The translations under genes were made by a program, and so were the position numbers. Under the pieces are notes generated by a model. It did no database searches and was not told where the DNA came from. It saw only the letters and a list, made by a program, of their open reading frames with translations. From positions 1-64,000 of the forward strand of contig NZ_JBHSBI010000020.1 in NCBI RefSeq assembly GCF_042650645.1: a stretch of DNA of 64,000 nt. Reading direction: 5' to 3'. The stretch comes from Nonomuraea purpurea. Its GTDB lineage: Bacteria; Actinomycetota; Actinomycetes; Streptosporangiales; Streptosporangiaceae. Of this stretch, positions 1-8,984 are shown in pieces; position 1 is the stretch's first letter, and each line of letters begins with the position of its first letter.

Positions 1-182
1 GTCCAAGCAATCCGTCAAATGAATGACAGGGTTTTGCATGTAAATCATGCACTGGCTTTTAGCACACTGTTGAGTTCTCAAGAAACGGACGCGTACATCT
101 TCACCGAGACTTTGTTTGTCTCGCTTCCGAGGCGTTCATTTCGTTGTGTCTTAATTCTTTCAGCCGTTCAAGTCTCTGTCAA
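1..182 (-). promoter_or_regulatory. rRNA operon promoter and 5' leader (minus strand)
   Basis: Read on the minus strand, positions 105 to 57 contain TTGAGAACTCAACAGTGTG, the anti-termination type box found in actinobacterial rRNA leaders and spacers. Upstream is a good promoter: -35 TTGACA (182-177), a 17-base spacer and -10 AAGAAT (159-154). The leader then runs off position 1, so a 16S rRNA gene should start just outside the window on the minus strand. The box is seen directly; the 16S gene itself is inferred. Confidence 0.8.
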
Positions 183-553
183 ATTGACCGGACTTGCTCG
201 ACCTGCGGGAATTAATCCTGCCCCCTTTCGGAGACAACCCCTCTAACTTACCAGCCCGTCCGAACTGATGCGAAATCAGCAGCGAACAACCTTGAAGGTA
301 GTGGGATTTGCCGGACATCTCCGAGGTTCTGATGAACCTCTCGGCCGCCCTGCGCGAAGCAACTCTAGCAGCCCGCGGCACCCACTTCGCGCCACTCAGG
401 TAATCACTAGGTTCTTCCCTCACCACCAGATCCTCAAACCTCGCCAAGGTATCCCCAGGCCGACGCCCGTAGTCAAGCCGTCGGCAAGTCATCCGCAATC
501 GCCTCCAGGTACGAAGTAGGTACGAGCAGACTGCGCTCTCGGAGGTGTCCGCA

Positions 554-952
554 ATGACCCGCTCGGAGTTCGACGACATCCGTGCCTTCCTCGCCGACGA
601 GGCGACCCACGCCGGAGACCTACTGAGAATCGCCAGGACCCTGATCGACGATCTCGAACACTCCCGCATGCGCGAGGCCGTTCTGCGCACCCATTACCTG
701 CGCCTCCTCACGGCCGCGCGGGCGAGCGTCGCGGCGGAGAGCGTGAACGCGCCCGACCCCTTGGCCTTCGTCAAGCACGAGTTGTCCACACGGGATCAGA
801 TGCCCGCGGACGGTGAGGCCGTGCAGCGCATCCTCTCTGACGCCCGTACGGCGGCCGCGCTGCTCGCCTGCCTGGAGGAGCAGACTCCTCAGCGCCCGCG
901 CGGGCTGCGCCTGCGCCGGTGCGTCGGCGCGCACAGAGCGCTCCCCAGGTAA
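554..952 (+). CDS. hypothetical protein, 132 aa
   Basis: Unrecognised protein. The ATG at 554 is preceded by GGAGG at 541-545 with an 8-base gap, which favours it over an in-frame GTG at 545. Third codon positions are strongly G/C, unlike the flanking non-coding DNA, so it looks truly coding. The first 110 residues are mostly predicted helix and fairly acidic; the last 25 are Arg-rich. No signal peptide or membrane segment is visible. It lies between the rRNA leader and a small membrane protein gene. No function can be assigned. Confidence 0.6.
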   Translation: MTRSEFDDIRAFLADEATHAGDLLRIARTLIDDLEHSRMREAVLRTHYLRLLTAARASVAAESVNAPDPLAFVKHELSTRDQMPADGEAVQRILSDARTAAALLACLEEQTPQRPRGLRLRRCVGAHRALPR

Positions 953-1029
953 CCGGAGCCCGCCAACGTTGCCTCAGCGACGACCCCCGGCATACTCGCC
1001 CTTGGCGGGTCGGCTGCAAGACTTCGCAT

Positions 1030-1218
1030 ATGTGGCAACGGGGGCTGAACTGGGCAGCGATAGTCCTAGTTGGGACATTTGGCCTTATGTGGGTTGGCGT
1101 CGTGATTTATGCGGACCAGGCCTCGGCCCCCTGGATGCGAGTCTCCCAGGTGATCTTCGGATTCCTGCTGCTCGTCTGGGCGGTGCTGAAAGCACTCTCC
1201 ATGAGGAGCAAGGCATAA
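1030..1218 (+). CDS. small two-helix membrane protein, 62 aa
   Basis: Residues about 8-26 (AAIVLVGTFGLMWVGVVIY) and 37-55 (VSQVIFGFLLLVWAVLKAL) are two hydrophobic segments separated by a short polar loop, followed by a basic tail (MRSKA). The ATG at 1030 is chosen because the upstream part of the open frame is Arg-rich and not hydrophobic, but no clear ribosome binding site is present. The gene converges on kdpE. Family unknown; a predicted integral membrane protein. Confidence 0.5.
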   Translation: MWQRGLNWAAIVLVGTFGLMWVGVVIYADQASAPWMRVSQVIFGFLLLVWAVLKALSMRSKA

Positions 1219-1219
1219 C

Positions 1220-1245
1220 GGCCCCCTGAAGCGAGGCTCAGGGCC
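1220..1245. terminator. possible convergent hairpin at the kdpE 3' end
   Basis: GGCCCCCTGA (1220-1229) can pair with TCAGGGCC (1238-1245) with one or two bulged bases. It overlaps the kdpE stop codon and follows the small membrane gene on the other strand. There is no T run, so the assignment is weak. Confidence 0.3.
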
Positions 1246-1906
1246 GGAACCGGTACCCCATCCCCGGCTCTGTCAGTAAATGAACCGGATGGGCGGGATC
1301 GCGTTCCAGCTTGCGCCTCAACTGAGCCATGTACTGCCGCAGGTAGTGCGTCTCCTTGAGATACGACTCGCCCCAGACTTCCTTGAGCAACTGCCGCTGG
1401 CTGATCAGCTTGCCGGGGTTGCGCAGCAGGATCTCCAGGAAGTGCCATTCCGTGGGCGTCAGGCGCACCCCTCCTGAGATCGTCCTGGCGGACAGGTCGA
1501 CCACGTGGTCGCCCAACCGCACCTCCGCGAGCTCCTCCTCGTGCCGGCCCGTGCGGCGGGTCACGGCGCGCACGCGCGCGAGCAGTTCGTCGATGCTGAA
1601 CGGCTTCGTCACGTAGTCGTCGGCTCCCGCGTCGAGCGCGTCCACCTTGTCGGTGCTGTCGGCGCGCCCGGACAGGACGATGATCGGGACCGTGGTCCAG
1701 CCGCGCAGCCCCTGGATGACCTCCACGCCGTCGAGGTCGGGCAGGCCCAGGTCGAGGATGACCAGGTCGGGATGCCAGTCCGCGGCCTGGCGCAGCGCCG
1801 AGCCCCCGTCGGGGGCGAGCGCGACCTCGTACTGCCTGGCGGCCAGGTTGACGCGCAGCGCACGCAGGATCTGCGGCTCGTCGTCCACCACGAGCACCCG
1901 CGTCAT
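1238..1906 (-). CDS. kdpE: KdpE-type response regulator, 222 aa
   Basis: OmpR/PhoB-class response regulator expected to accept phosphate from KdpD and bind DNA to control potassium uptake genes. The receiver domain (residues about 3-115) has the acidic pair D8-D9, phospho-acceptor D52 (in LDLGLPDLDG) and the conserved Lys in VTKPF. A winged-helix domain follows (about 130-220; TPTEWHFLEILLRNPGKLIS and the terminal GMGYRFRP are typical). Its ATG overlaps the kdpD stop in an ATGA, so the two are translationally coupled. No kdpFABC transporter genes are in the window. Confidence 0.93.
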   Translation of the reverse strand: MTRVLVVDDEPQILRALRVNLAARQYEVALAPDGGSALRQAADWHPDLVILDLGLPDLDGVEVIQGLRGWTTVPIIVLSGRADSTDKVDALDAGADDYVTKPFSIDELLARVRAVTRRTGRHEEELAEVRLGDHVVDLSARTISGGVRLTPTEWHFLEILLRNPGKLISQRQLLKEVWGESYLKETHYLRQYMAQLRRKLERDPAHPVHLLTEPGMGYRFRP

Positions 1907-4398
1907 GTGGCCCTCCGCAGTGAGACGGTCATGGTCAGTCCCCCTCCTGGCGTGTCCTCCAGGGCCAGCGTTCCCCCCATCGCCTCGGTCAGACCGCGTG
2001 AGAGCGCCAGGCCGAGCCCCACGCCGGTGTGGCTGCCGCGGTCGCCGAGCCGCTGGAAGGGCATGAACACCCTTTCCTGCGCATCCTGCGGGATGCCGGG
2101 GCCCCGGTCGATGATCCGGATCTCCACGTTGTCGCCGTGCCAGCTCGCGGTCACGAGTACGGGTTCGCCCTCGGGACTGTAGCGGACGGCGTTCGCCATC
2201 AGGTTGACCAGCACCCGCTCCAGCAGCGCCGGGTCGGCCATGATCCCGGGGATCTCGGGCGGGAGGTCGTCGCGGACCCTGTCGCGCACGGGGCCGAGGT
2301 CGGCGATGGTGCGCGGGAGGATGTCCTCGATCGCCACGGGCTCCAGGCGCACGCCGAGCACGCCGGCCTGGAGGCGGCTCATGTCGAGCAGGTTGGACAC
2401 GAGCCGGTTCAGCTTGATCAGGGATTCGTCGGCGGTGGCGAGGAGTTCGGCGCGGTCCTCGTCCGACCAGGTGATGTCGGTGGCGCGCAGGCTCTCGACC
2501 GCCGCCTTGGCCGAGGCGAGCGGGGTGCGCAGGTCGTGGCTGACGGCGGCGAGCAGGGCCGTGCGCATCCTGTCGGCCTCGGCCAGCGGCTCGGCCTGCT
2601 CGGCCGCCTCGCGCAGCCGCTGTTGCCGCAGCGCGACCGCCGCCTCCGCCGCGAACGCCTCCAGCACCCGCCGGTCGCTCGCGTCCAGCAGGCGGCCGTG
2701 GGCGGCGAGCACGAGCCGCTCGTCGATGACGACGTCGGTGTCGGCCATGCCGGGGCTCGTGCACGGCACTCCGCCCGAGGTGGCGACGATCCGCCAGTCG
2801 TGGTCGCGTTCGAGCAGGGTCACGGAGGTCAGCCCGAACGTCTCGCGCATCCTGGCCAGCAGTGACGGCAGCGCCGCCGCGCCGCGCAGCACGTGACCCG
2901 CCAGCGTCGAGAGCACCTCGGCGTCGGCCCGCGACCGCGCCGCCTCCCTGCTGCGCCTGGCCGCCAGGTCGACGACGGTGCTGACCATGACCGCCACCAG
3001 CACGAAGATGGCCAGCGCGAGCACGTTGTCCGGCGCGGCGATCGTCAGCGTGTGCACCGGCGGCGTGAAGAACCAGTTGAGCAGCCCGAACCCGAGCACC
3101 GCCGCCGTCAGCGCCGGCCACATGCCGCCTGTCAGGGCGACGCAGACGACGAGCAGCAGGAAGATCAGGATCTCGCTGGGCAGCGTGAAGTCCAGCGGCA
3201 GGAGGGCGGCCGTCAGCAGCGGCAGCCCGAGCAGCGCCAGCCCCCAGCCGGCCGCGCGCCGGGTGCGGGTCAGCGCGGCCCTCGATCGGATCCGGGCGGC
3301 GCCCTTCCTGGTCGCCTCGTGCGTGACCATGTGCACGTCGATCGTTCCGGACAGGGCCGTCGTCGTGACGCCCACGCCGCGCGAGATGAGCTGCGCCAGC
3401 CGTCCCCGTCGTGACGCGCCGAGCACGAGCTGGGTGGCGTTCACGCCACGGGCGAAATCGAGCAGCGCGCGCGGGATGTCGTCGCCGACCACCTGGTGGT
3501 AGGTGCCGCCGAGGTTCTCGACGAGGGTGCGCTGGCGTACGAGGTTCGCGGGGTCGCCGCCGGAGTCGAGCCCTTCGGCGTTGGTGATGTGCACGGCCAG
3601 CAGGTCGGAGCCCTTGCTCCTGGCCGCGATGCGGGCGGCCCGGCGGATGAGCGTGTCGCCCTCCTGGCCGCCGGTCAGCGCGACCACCACGCGCTCGCGG
3701 GCCTCCCAGGTGCCGCCGATGGAGTGGTCGGTACGGTAGCGGTCGAGCTGCTCGTCCACCTTGTCCGCCACCCAGATGAGGGCGAGCTCCCGCAGAGCGG
3801 TCAGGTTGCCGACCCGGAAGTAGTTGGCCAGGGCGGCGTCCACCCGTTCCAGCGGATAGACGTTGCCGTGGGCCATGCGGCGGCGCAGCGCCTCGGGCGA
3901 CATGTCGACGAGCTCGATCTGGTCGGCCCTGCGCACGACCTCGTCGGGCACGGTCTCCCGCTGCGGCACGCCGGTGATCTGCTCGACCACGTCGTTCAGC
4001 GATTCGAGGTGCTGGATGTTGAGGGTGGAGATGACGTCGATCCCGGCGTCGAGGATCTCCTCGATGTCCTGCCAGCGCTTGGCGTTACGGGAGCCTGGGA
4101 CGTTCGTGTGGGCGAGCTCGTCGATCAGGGCGGCCTTGGGGGAACGTCTGATCACCGCGTCCGTGTCGAGCTCGGTGAACGTCGTGCCCCGGTAGGTCAG
4201 GGTCTGTCTGGGGACGATCTCCAGGCCGGCGAGCAGTTGGGCGGTGCGGGCCCGTTCGTGGGTTTCGACGAGGCCCACGACCACGTCCTTGCCGCGCTCG
4301 CGGGCGCGGCGCGCCTCGCTCAGCATGGCGAACGTCTTGCCGACCCCGGGTGCGGCACCGAGGTAGACGCGCCACTTGCCGCGCGGCCTGTCTCCCAT
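1903..4398 (-). CDS. kdpD: KdpD-type sensor histidine kinase, 831 aa
   Basis: Membrane sensor kinase of the potassium and osmotic stress two-component system. Order of domains: KdpD N-terminal domain with Walker A GAAPGVGKT near residue 14 and the DELAHTNVPG motif; a universal-stress-protein-like domain (about 240-360); four close hydrophobic segments (about 380-480); a GAF-like region; HisKA with H-box AVSHDLRTPLASAK near residue 615; and HATPase with a DRGPGIP motif near the end. Full length for the family. An in-frame stop lies just upstream, so ATG 4398 is the only likely start; its GGAGG is unusually close. The gene sits downstream of tRNA genes rather than beside kdpFABC. Confidence 0.95.
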   Translation of the reverse strand: MGDRPRGKWRVYLGAAPGVGKTFAMLSEARRARERGKDVVVGLVETHERARTAQLLAGLEIVPRQTLTYRGTTFTELDTDAVIRRSPKAALIDELAHTNVPGSRNAKRWQDIEEILDAGIDVISTLNIQHLESLNDVVEQITGVPQRETVPDEVVRRADQIELVDMSPEALRRRMAHGNVYPLERVDAALANYFRVGNLTALRELALIWVADKVDEQLDRYRTDHSIGGTWEARERVVVALTGGQEGDTLIRRAARIAARSKGSDLLAVHITNAEGLDSGGDPANLVRQRTLVENLGGTYHQVVGDDIPRALLDFARGVNATQLVLGASRRGRLAQLISRGVGVTTTALSGTIDVHMVTHEATRKGAARIRSRAALTRTRRAAGWGLALLGLPLLTAALLPLDFTLPSEILIFLLLVVCVALTGGMWPALTAAVLGFGLLNWFFTPPVHTLTIAAPDNVLALAIFVLVAVMVSTVVDLAARRSREAARSRADAEVLSTLAGHVLRGAAALPSLLARMRETFGLTSVTLLERDHDWRIVATSGGVPCTSPGMADTDVVIDERLVLAAHGRLLDASDRRVLEAFAAEAAVALRQQRLREAAEQAEPLAEADRMRTALLAAVSHDLRTPLASAKAAVESLRATDITWSDEDRAELLATADESLIKLNRLVSNLLDMSRLQAGVLGVRLEPVAIEDILPRTIADLGPVRDRVRDDLPPEIPGIMADPALLERVLVNLMANAVRYSPEGEPVLVTASWHGDNVEIRIIDRGPGIPQDAQERVFMPFQRLGDRGSHTGVGLGLALSRGLTEAMGGTLALEDTPGGGLTMTVSLRRAT

Positions 4399-4485
4399 TC
4401 CTCCAGGTTAAGGCTGGTGGGACAGGGCAAACGGCCCTGGTCGGGCTCGTCAGGAAGGCCCGCCTCATCGGCGGCGTCCATAAAA

Positions 4486-4517
4486 AAATACCCGGCCTCC
4501 GAAGAGGCCGGGTATTT
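4486..4517 (-). terminator. intrinsic terminator after tRNA-Met (copy 1)
   Basis: A perfect 14-bp stem (4486-4499 with 4504-4517) with a CGAA loop. On the minus strand it continues into a run of T residues (4488-4482), so it is a classic intrinsic terminator for the initiator tRNA gene that ends at 4522. Confidence 0.85.
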
Positions 4518-4521
4518 CACT

Positions 4522-4598
4522 TGGTAGCGGGGACAGGATTTGAACCTGCGACCTCTGGGTTATGAGCCCAGCGAGCTACCGAACTGCTCCACCCCGCG
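4522..4598 (-). tRNA. initiator tRNA-Met (CAT), copy 1
   Basis: 77 nt including encoded CCA. The anticodon is CAT in the loop CTCATAA. Two features mark it as initiator: position 1:72 is an unpaired C-T, and the anticodon stem has three consecutive G:C pairs (GGG/CCC). The T arm is GCAGG-TTCAAAT-CCTGT. It differs from the second copy by one base, giving a G-T rather than G-C closing pair in the T stem. Confidence 0.95.
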
Positions 4599-4665
4599 TC
4601 GGTGTGTTGTTAATAACTATACCCCCTGCCGGGAGTGCTCGCGCCATCCACGATGGATCACATGC

Positions 4666-4699
4666 AAAAAGGTCCAGAGGCGAACCTCTGGACCTTTTT
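4666..4699 (-). terminator. intrinsic terminator after tRNA-Met (copy 2)
   Basis: A perfect 15-bp stem (4666-4680 with 4685-4699) with a CGAA loop. The stem ends in five A:T pairs, so it can act in both directions. It lies 4 bases beyond the 3' end of the second tRNA gene on the minus strand. Confidence 0.85.
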
Positions 4700-4703
4700 G
4701 GAT

Positions 4704-4780
4704 TGGTAGCGGGGGCAGGATTTGAACCTGCGACCTCTGGGTTATGAGCCCAGCGAGCTACCGAACTGCTCCACCCCGCG
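4704..4780 (-). tRNA. initiator tRNA-Met (CAT), copy 2
   Basis: 77 nt with encoded CCA, CAT anticodon, unpaired C-T at 1:72 and the GGG/CCC anticodon stem of initiator tRNAs. It is nearly identical to the copy at 4522-4598 and is separated from it by a dedicated terminator, so each gene is likely its own transcription unit. Confidence 0.95.
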
Positions 4781-4835
4781 TCGCGTTGTGTCTAAAGACT
4801 AGTGGGCGACGCGGGCTGGGCGCAAATTGATTGGG

Positions 4836-7800
4836 CTAAGACGTGTTGCCCGGCGGCGATGGTGACGCGCTCGGGGACGCCGGCGGTGTGGCCGGCGGCG
4901 AACTCGGGGGCGTCGTCGCCGTTGGCGAGGCCGACGGGGTGGCGGCCGGCGTGGCCTGCCGGGTGTTGGCGCCCTCGATCGCCTTCAGCGCGTCCTCCAG
5001 CTGCTTCTGCGCCTTGCCGTACTCGTCCCAGTTGGGCGGGCTGGCCTGCAGTGCTTTCTGCGCGTCCTGGTAGGCCTTCTGGGCGTTCGAGATCGCCGAA
5101 CTCAGCGCCGCGTTGGCCTGGCTGGGCGTGGTCTGTTCCTGTTCCTGTTCCTGTTGCTGTTGTTGTTGTTCGTTCTGCTGGGTGTTCTGTGGCCCGCCGA
5201 AGACCTCTGCCAGCGCCTCCTCCAGCGTGCGTTTCACGCCGATCTTGTTGCCGAACGACACCAGGACCCGTTGCAGGATCGGGTACGGCTCCTGGCCGCC
5301 GCCCGCGGCCACCTGGATGTAGACGGGCTCGATGTAGACCAGCCCGCCCGCGTAGGGCAGCGTCAGCAGGTTGCCGTACCGCACCGACGAGGCGCCGACG
5401 CCGAGCAGGTTGAGCTCACCCGCGAACCGGCTCTGGAAGGCGTTCTGCGCCTGTCCCGGGCCGGGGACGGTGGACGGCATCCGCAGGATCCGCATGCGCC
5501 CGTATTCGGAGCCGCCCGAGGAGTCGACCGCCATGAACGCCGCCAGGTTGGGCCCCTGTCTGGGCACGAACGTGGTCGTCAGCGAGAACGCCGGCTTGCT
5601 GCCCGGCATCGTGGTGGTCAGGTAGTAGGGCGGCTGCTTGACGTTCGTGGTGCCCTGGGTGGGGTCGTTGGGGACGTTCCAGAAGTCCTGGCCGCTGTAG
5701 AAGGCGGCGGGGTTGGTGATGTGGTAGCGCGACAGGGTGTAGCGCTGCACCTTGAACAGGTCTTCCGGGTAGCGCACGTGGGAGCGCAGGTCGGCGCTCA
5801 TCTCCGAGGCCGGGCGGATGATGCCGGGGAAGGCGTTGCTCCACGTCTTGAGCACCGGGTCGTTGGTGTCCCAGCCGTAGAGCTTGATCGTGCCGTCGTA
5901 GGCGTCGACCGTGGCCTTGACCGAGTTGCGGATGTAGTTGATCTTGTCGCTCGGCTGCTGGGCGATCACGCGGCGGTCGCTGGACGTGTCGCGGGTCATG
6001 TCGCCGAGGCTTTCGCTCTGCGAGTACGGGTAGTCGTTGGAGGTGGTGTAGCCGTCCACGATCCAGGTGATGCGCCCGTCGACGACGGCGGGGTACGGGT
6101 TGCCGTCGAGGGTCAGGAAGGGCGCGACCTGTTCGATCCTGTCACGCGGGTTGCGGACGTAAAGGATCTTGGAGTTGTCGTTGATGTCGCCCGACAGGAC
6201 GATGTTCGCCTCGCCGTACTTGGCGGCGAAGAGGAGCCTGTTGAAGAACGAGCCGACGGGGACGCCGCCCTGACCGGTGTAGGTCGTGTTCTTCTGACCC
6301 GTGCCGCCGATCTCCGGATAGTCGAGTTCCTGCGGGTTGTTCGGGTTGCCGCCCGCGATCACGTACTGGGCCGACCCCGGGTCTTCGCCGTAGTAGACCC
6401 TCGGCTCCTGGAGCTTGGACTGGGACACCAGGGGGCCGCTGACCGGCATGTCCTTGGCGGTGTAGGCGGGCAGGCCGCCGGTGTCGACCTGGTTGCCGGG
6501 CGCGGCGACGAAGCCGTAGCCGTGGGTGTAGACCAGGTGCCGGTTGATCCAGTTGTCCTGGCCCTCGGGCGGGCCCGTCAGCTCGCGAACGCCGACGACG
6601 TGGTCGATCAGCTTGCCGTTGGCGTCGGGGTAGCGGTCGACGTCGAGGGTGTCGCCGAAGCTGTAGAAACCGCGGATGCGCTGCGTCTGCTCGTACGTCG
6701 AGGACACCAGCGCCGGGTCGAGCAGTCGCACGCCGGAGACCGAGGTGTCGCCGTCGTTGGCCTGGACCTTGGTCGGGTCGGCCTGGGCGTTGTAGGTCTC
6801 GACCTCGGTCTTGTCGACGTTGTACGCCTGCCGCGTGGCCTCGATGTTGCGCTCGATGTACTGCGCTTCCTTGCCCTGCTGGTTGGGCTTGACCTGGAAC
6901 TGCTCGACCAGTGCGGGGTAGACGCCGCCGATCAGGATGGCCGAGAGCACGAGCAGGCCGAAGGAGACCCCGGGAATCATGCCGCCGGAGCGCACGACGC
7001 CGGCGAAGAACAGGGCGGCACAGATCAGCGCGATGATCGCGAGGATGGTCTTGGCCGGCAGGACGGCGTTGACGTCGGTGTAGGAGGCGCCGTGCACGAA
7101 ACCGCGGTCGGAGAAGACCAGCCCGTAGCGGTCGATCCAGTAGGCGACGGCCTTGAGCAGCACGAAGACGCCCAGCAGCACCGACAGGTGCGTGCGCGCC
7201 GCCCTGGAGGCGTGCACGCCGGGCGACTGCAGGCGGAACCCGCCGTAGAGGTAGTGCGTGATCGCCGCCAGCACGATCGAGATGATCACCGCGGTGAACA
7301 GGAAGTTCAGGACCATCCGGATGAACGGGTAGTCGAACATGAAGAACGAGATGTCCATCCCGAACAGCTGGTCCTGCTTGCCGAACGGCACCCCGTTGAT
7401 GAACTTCAGCCACGTTTCCCACTGCCCCGCGAACGAGGAGCCGGAGAAGAGCGCGAGCAGGCCCATGCCGACAATGAAGATCAACTTGCGGTGGGGGTCG
7501 AGCGCCAGGCGGTAGCGGTCGGCGCCGCTGCCTCCGCCGAACATCGCCGGGCCGAACATCGGCCGCATGCGGAAGGCCAGCAGCATGTTGCCGCCCGCGA
7601 TGCCGACCATCAGCACCGCTCCGACCAGGAACAGCACGATCTTCGTCAGGAGCACACCGGTGAAGACCGAAGTGAAGTTGGTCGAGTCAAACCATAGATA
7701 GTCCGTATAAATGCCCGAAAAGAGGAAAAACGCGGCCACAATCGCCACAAGAGCGATCGCCACAGGCAGAAGCAGTCGCGGCCGACGGGGCAAGCGCATC

Positions 7801-7838
7801 GCCCTGCCGGCTCCTGGGGTCCGGAAGCTCAAGGCCAA
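4836..7838 (-). CDS. UPF0182 family membrane protein, 1000 aa
   Basis: Large conserved actinobacterial membrane protein of unknown function (UPF0182). The N-terminal 310 residues hold about seven hydrophobic segments; the rest is a large soluble domain, predicted extracellular. The C-terminus is low complexity: a Gln/Glu run near residue 890, an Ala/Gln-rich helical part, then a Pro/Ser/Thr/Ala tail suited to an exposed, possibly glycosylated linker. The listed start is a TTG with GAGGGG upstream; an ATG at 7799 (MRLPRRPRLLL) also fits and would place a basic stretch directly before the first helix. Confidence 0.9.
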   Translation of the reverse strand: MALSFRTPGAGRAMRLPRRPRLLLPVAIALVAIVAAFFLFSGIYTDYLWFDSTNFTSVFTGVLLTKIVLFLVGAVLMVGIAGGNMLLAFRMRPMFGPAMFGGGSGADRYRLALDPHRKLIFIVGMGLLALFSGSSFAGQWETWLKFINGVPFGKQDQLFGMDISFFMFDYPFIRMVLNFLFTAVIISIVLAAITHYLYGGFRLQSPGVHASRAARTHLSVLLGVFVLLKAVAYWIDRYGLVFSDRGFVHGASYTDVNAVLPAKTILAIIALICAALFFAGVVRSGGMIPGVSFGLLVLSAILIGGVYPALVEQFQVKPNQQGKEAQYIERNIEATRQAYNVDKTEVETYNAQADPTKVQANDGDTSVSGVRLLDPALVSSTYEQTQRIRGFYSFGDTLDVDRYPDANGKLIDHVVGVRELTGPPEGQDNWINRHLVYTHGYGFVAAPGNQVDTGGLPAYTAKDMPVSGPLVSQSKLQEPRVYYGEDPGSAQYVIAGGNPNNPQELDYPEIGGTGQKNTTYTGQGGVPVGSFFNRLLFAAKYGEANIVLSGDINDNSKILYVRNPRDRIEQVAPFLTLDGNPYPAVVDGRITWIVDGYTTSNDYPYSQSESLGDMTRDTSSDRRVIAQQPSDKINYIRNSVKATVDAYDGTIKLYGWDTNDPVLKTWSNAFPGIIRPASEMSADLRSHVRYPEDLFKVQRYTLSRYHITNPAAFYSGQDFWNVPNDPTQGTTNVKQPPYYLTTTMPGSKPAFSLTTTFVPRQGPNLAAFMAVDSSGGSEYGRMRILRMPSTVPGPGQAQNAFQSRFAGELNLLGVGASSVRYGNLLTLPYAGGLVYIEPVYIQVAAGGGQEPYPILQRVLVSFGNKIGVKRTLEEALAEVFGGPQNTQQNEQQQQQQEQEQEQTTPSQANAALSSAISNAQKAYQDAQKALQASPPNWDEYGKAQKQLEDALKAIEGANTRQATPAATPSASPTATTPPSSPPATPPASPSASPSPPGNTS

Positions 7839-7928
7839 CCCCTCGTCGTAATGGAGAAACGGTCCGTGTCTGGCAACCTACACCGCTGTGCCAGCCCTAC
7901 GGCTAACGCATGGCGCCCGCCAGAAGTT

Positions 7929-8975
7929 TCATCCGGCCTCGCACGCTGGCACGTTTCCCTTGCCCGTGCGCAGCGCGTCGAGCGAGAGCACCGCGTCGTG
8001 CAGGGTATCCGCCTTGACCAGCCGCAGCCCGTCGGGCACGCCCTTCATGGCCTCGGCGCAGTTGTCGGCCGGCGTCAGGAAGATCGTCGCGCCCGCCTCT
8101 TTGGCGCCGACCATCTTCTGCGCGATGCCGCCGATCGGCCCGACCTCGCCCGACGGCTCGATCGTGCCGGTACCGGCGATCTTCTTACCCCCGGTCAGCT
8201 CGCCGGGGGTGAGCTTGTCGTAGATGCCGAGCGAGAACATCAGCCCGGCGCTGGGACCGCCGACGTCGCCGACGTTGATGTCGACGTCGAACGGGAACTT
8301 GTAGTCGGCCTTCATGAGCACGCCCACGAGGGTCTGGCCCTGGGGGCCCGCCACGGTGTGCAGGGTGACGTCGAGCTTGTCCTTGCCGCGGGTGACGTTG
8401 AAGACCACGCTCTGGCCTGGTTTGCGGGCCTTGACGGCGTCGCCCACGACATCGACGTCGGTCGCGGGCTTGCCGTCGACGGCGTTGATCACGTCGTCCT
8501 TCTGCAACTTGCCGTCGGCGGGTTTGCCCTTCTCGGTGGACACGACCGTCACGACCATGTTGTAGGGGATCTTGAGCTCGTTGAGCGCGGCGGCCGTCGC
8601 GGAGTCTTGGGAGTTGGTCATCTCGACCGTGTTCTCCTCCTCGACCTCCTTGGGGTCGCGGTCAGGAGCGAAGATCGTCTCCTGCGGGACCACCGCCACG
8701 GTCGGATCGATCCAACCGCGCAACGCCGTCAGCAGGTCGATCTGGGCCGCCGGACCGCCTTGGTAGGCCACCGTGACCAGGCTCAGCGCGCCCGCGGTCG
8801 GGTAGGTCTGCCGGCCCTTGATCGAGATCACGGGCTTCTTGTCGACCTCACCGATCGTGTTCTCCGTCGGGCCGGGGCTGAGCACGACGTACGGGACCGG
8901 CCGGAACGCGCCCACCACGCCGAGCGCGAGCACCAGGAATCCCGCGAGTAGCAGGGTCAGGGCGCGTCGTGACAT
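7929..8975 (-). CDS. YlbL-type PDZ / Lon-like membrane-anchored protease, 348 aa
   Basis: Residues 5-25 form an N-terminal membrane anchor, followed by an extracytoplasmic region. A PDZ-like domain lies around 120-210 (DGKLQKDDVINAVDGKPA). The C-terminal part is a Lon-type proteolytic domain: GGPSAGLMFS holds the predicted catalytic Ser, and the Lys about 45 residues later in GGIAQKMVGAKEAG completes the Ser-Lys dyad. There is no ATPase domain, as is normal for this family. Substrates are unknown. It is downstream of moaE on the same strand. Confidence 0.9.
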   Translation of the reverse strand: MSRRALTLLLAGFLVLALGVVGAFRPVPYVVLSPGPTENTIGEVDKKPVISIKGRQTYPTAGALSLVTVAYQGGPAAQIDLLTALRGWIDPTVAVVPQETIFAPDRDPKEVEEENTVEMTNSQDSATAAALNELKIPYNMVVTVVSTEKGKPADGKLQKDDVINAVDGKPATDVDVVGDAVKARKPGQSVVFNVTRGKDKLDVTLHTVAGPQGQTLVGVLMKADYKFPFDVDINVGDVGGPSAGLMFSLGIYDKLTPGELTGGKKIAGTGTIEPSGEVGPIGGIAQKMVGAKEAGATIFLTPADNCAEAMKGVPDGLRLVKADTLHDAVLSLDALRTGKGNVPACEAG

Positions 8976-8984
8976 GAGATGAGC

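Noticed and set aside
5154..7697. An 847-codon plus-strand frame opposite the UPF0182 gene
   Set aside because: Shadow frame with Val/Asp/Arg/Gly composition and no domain.
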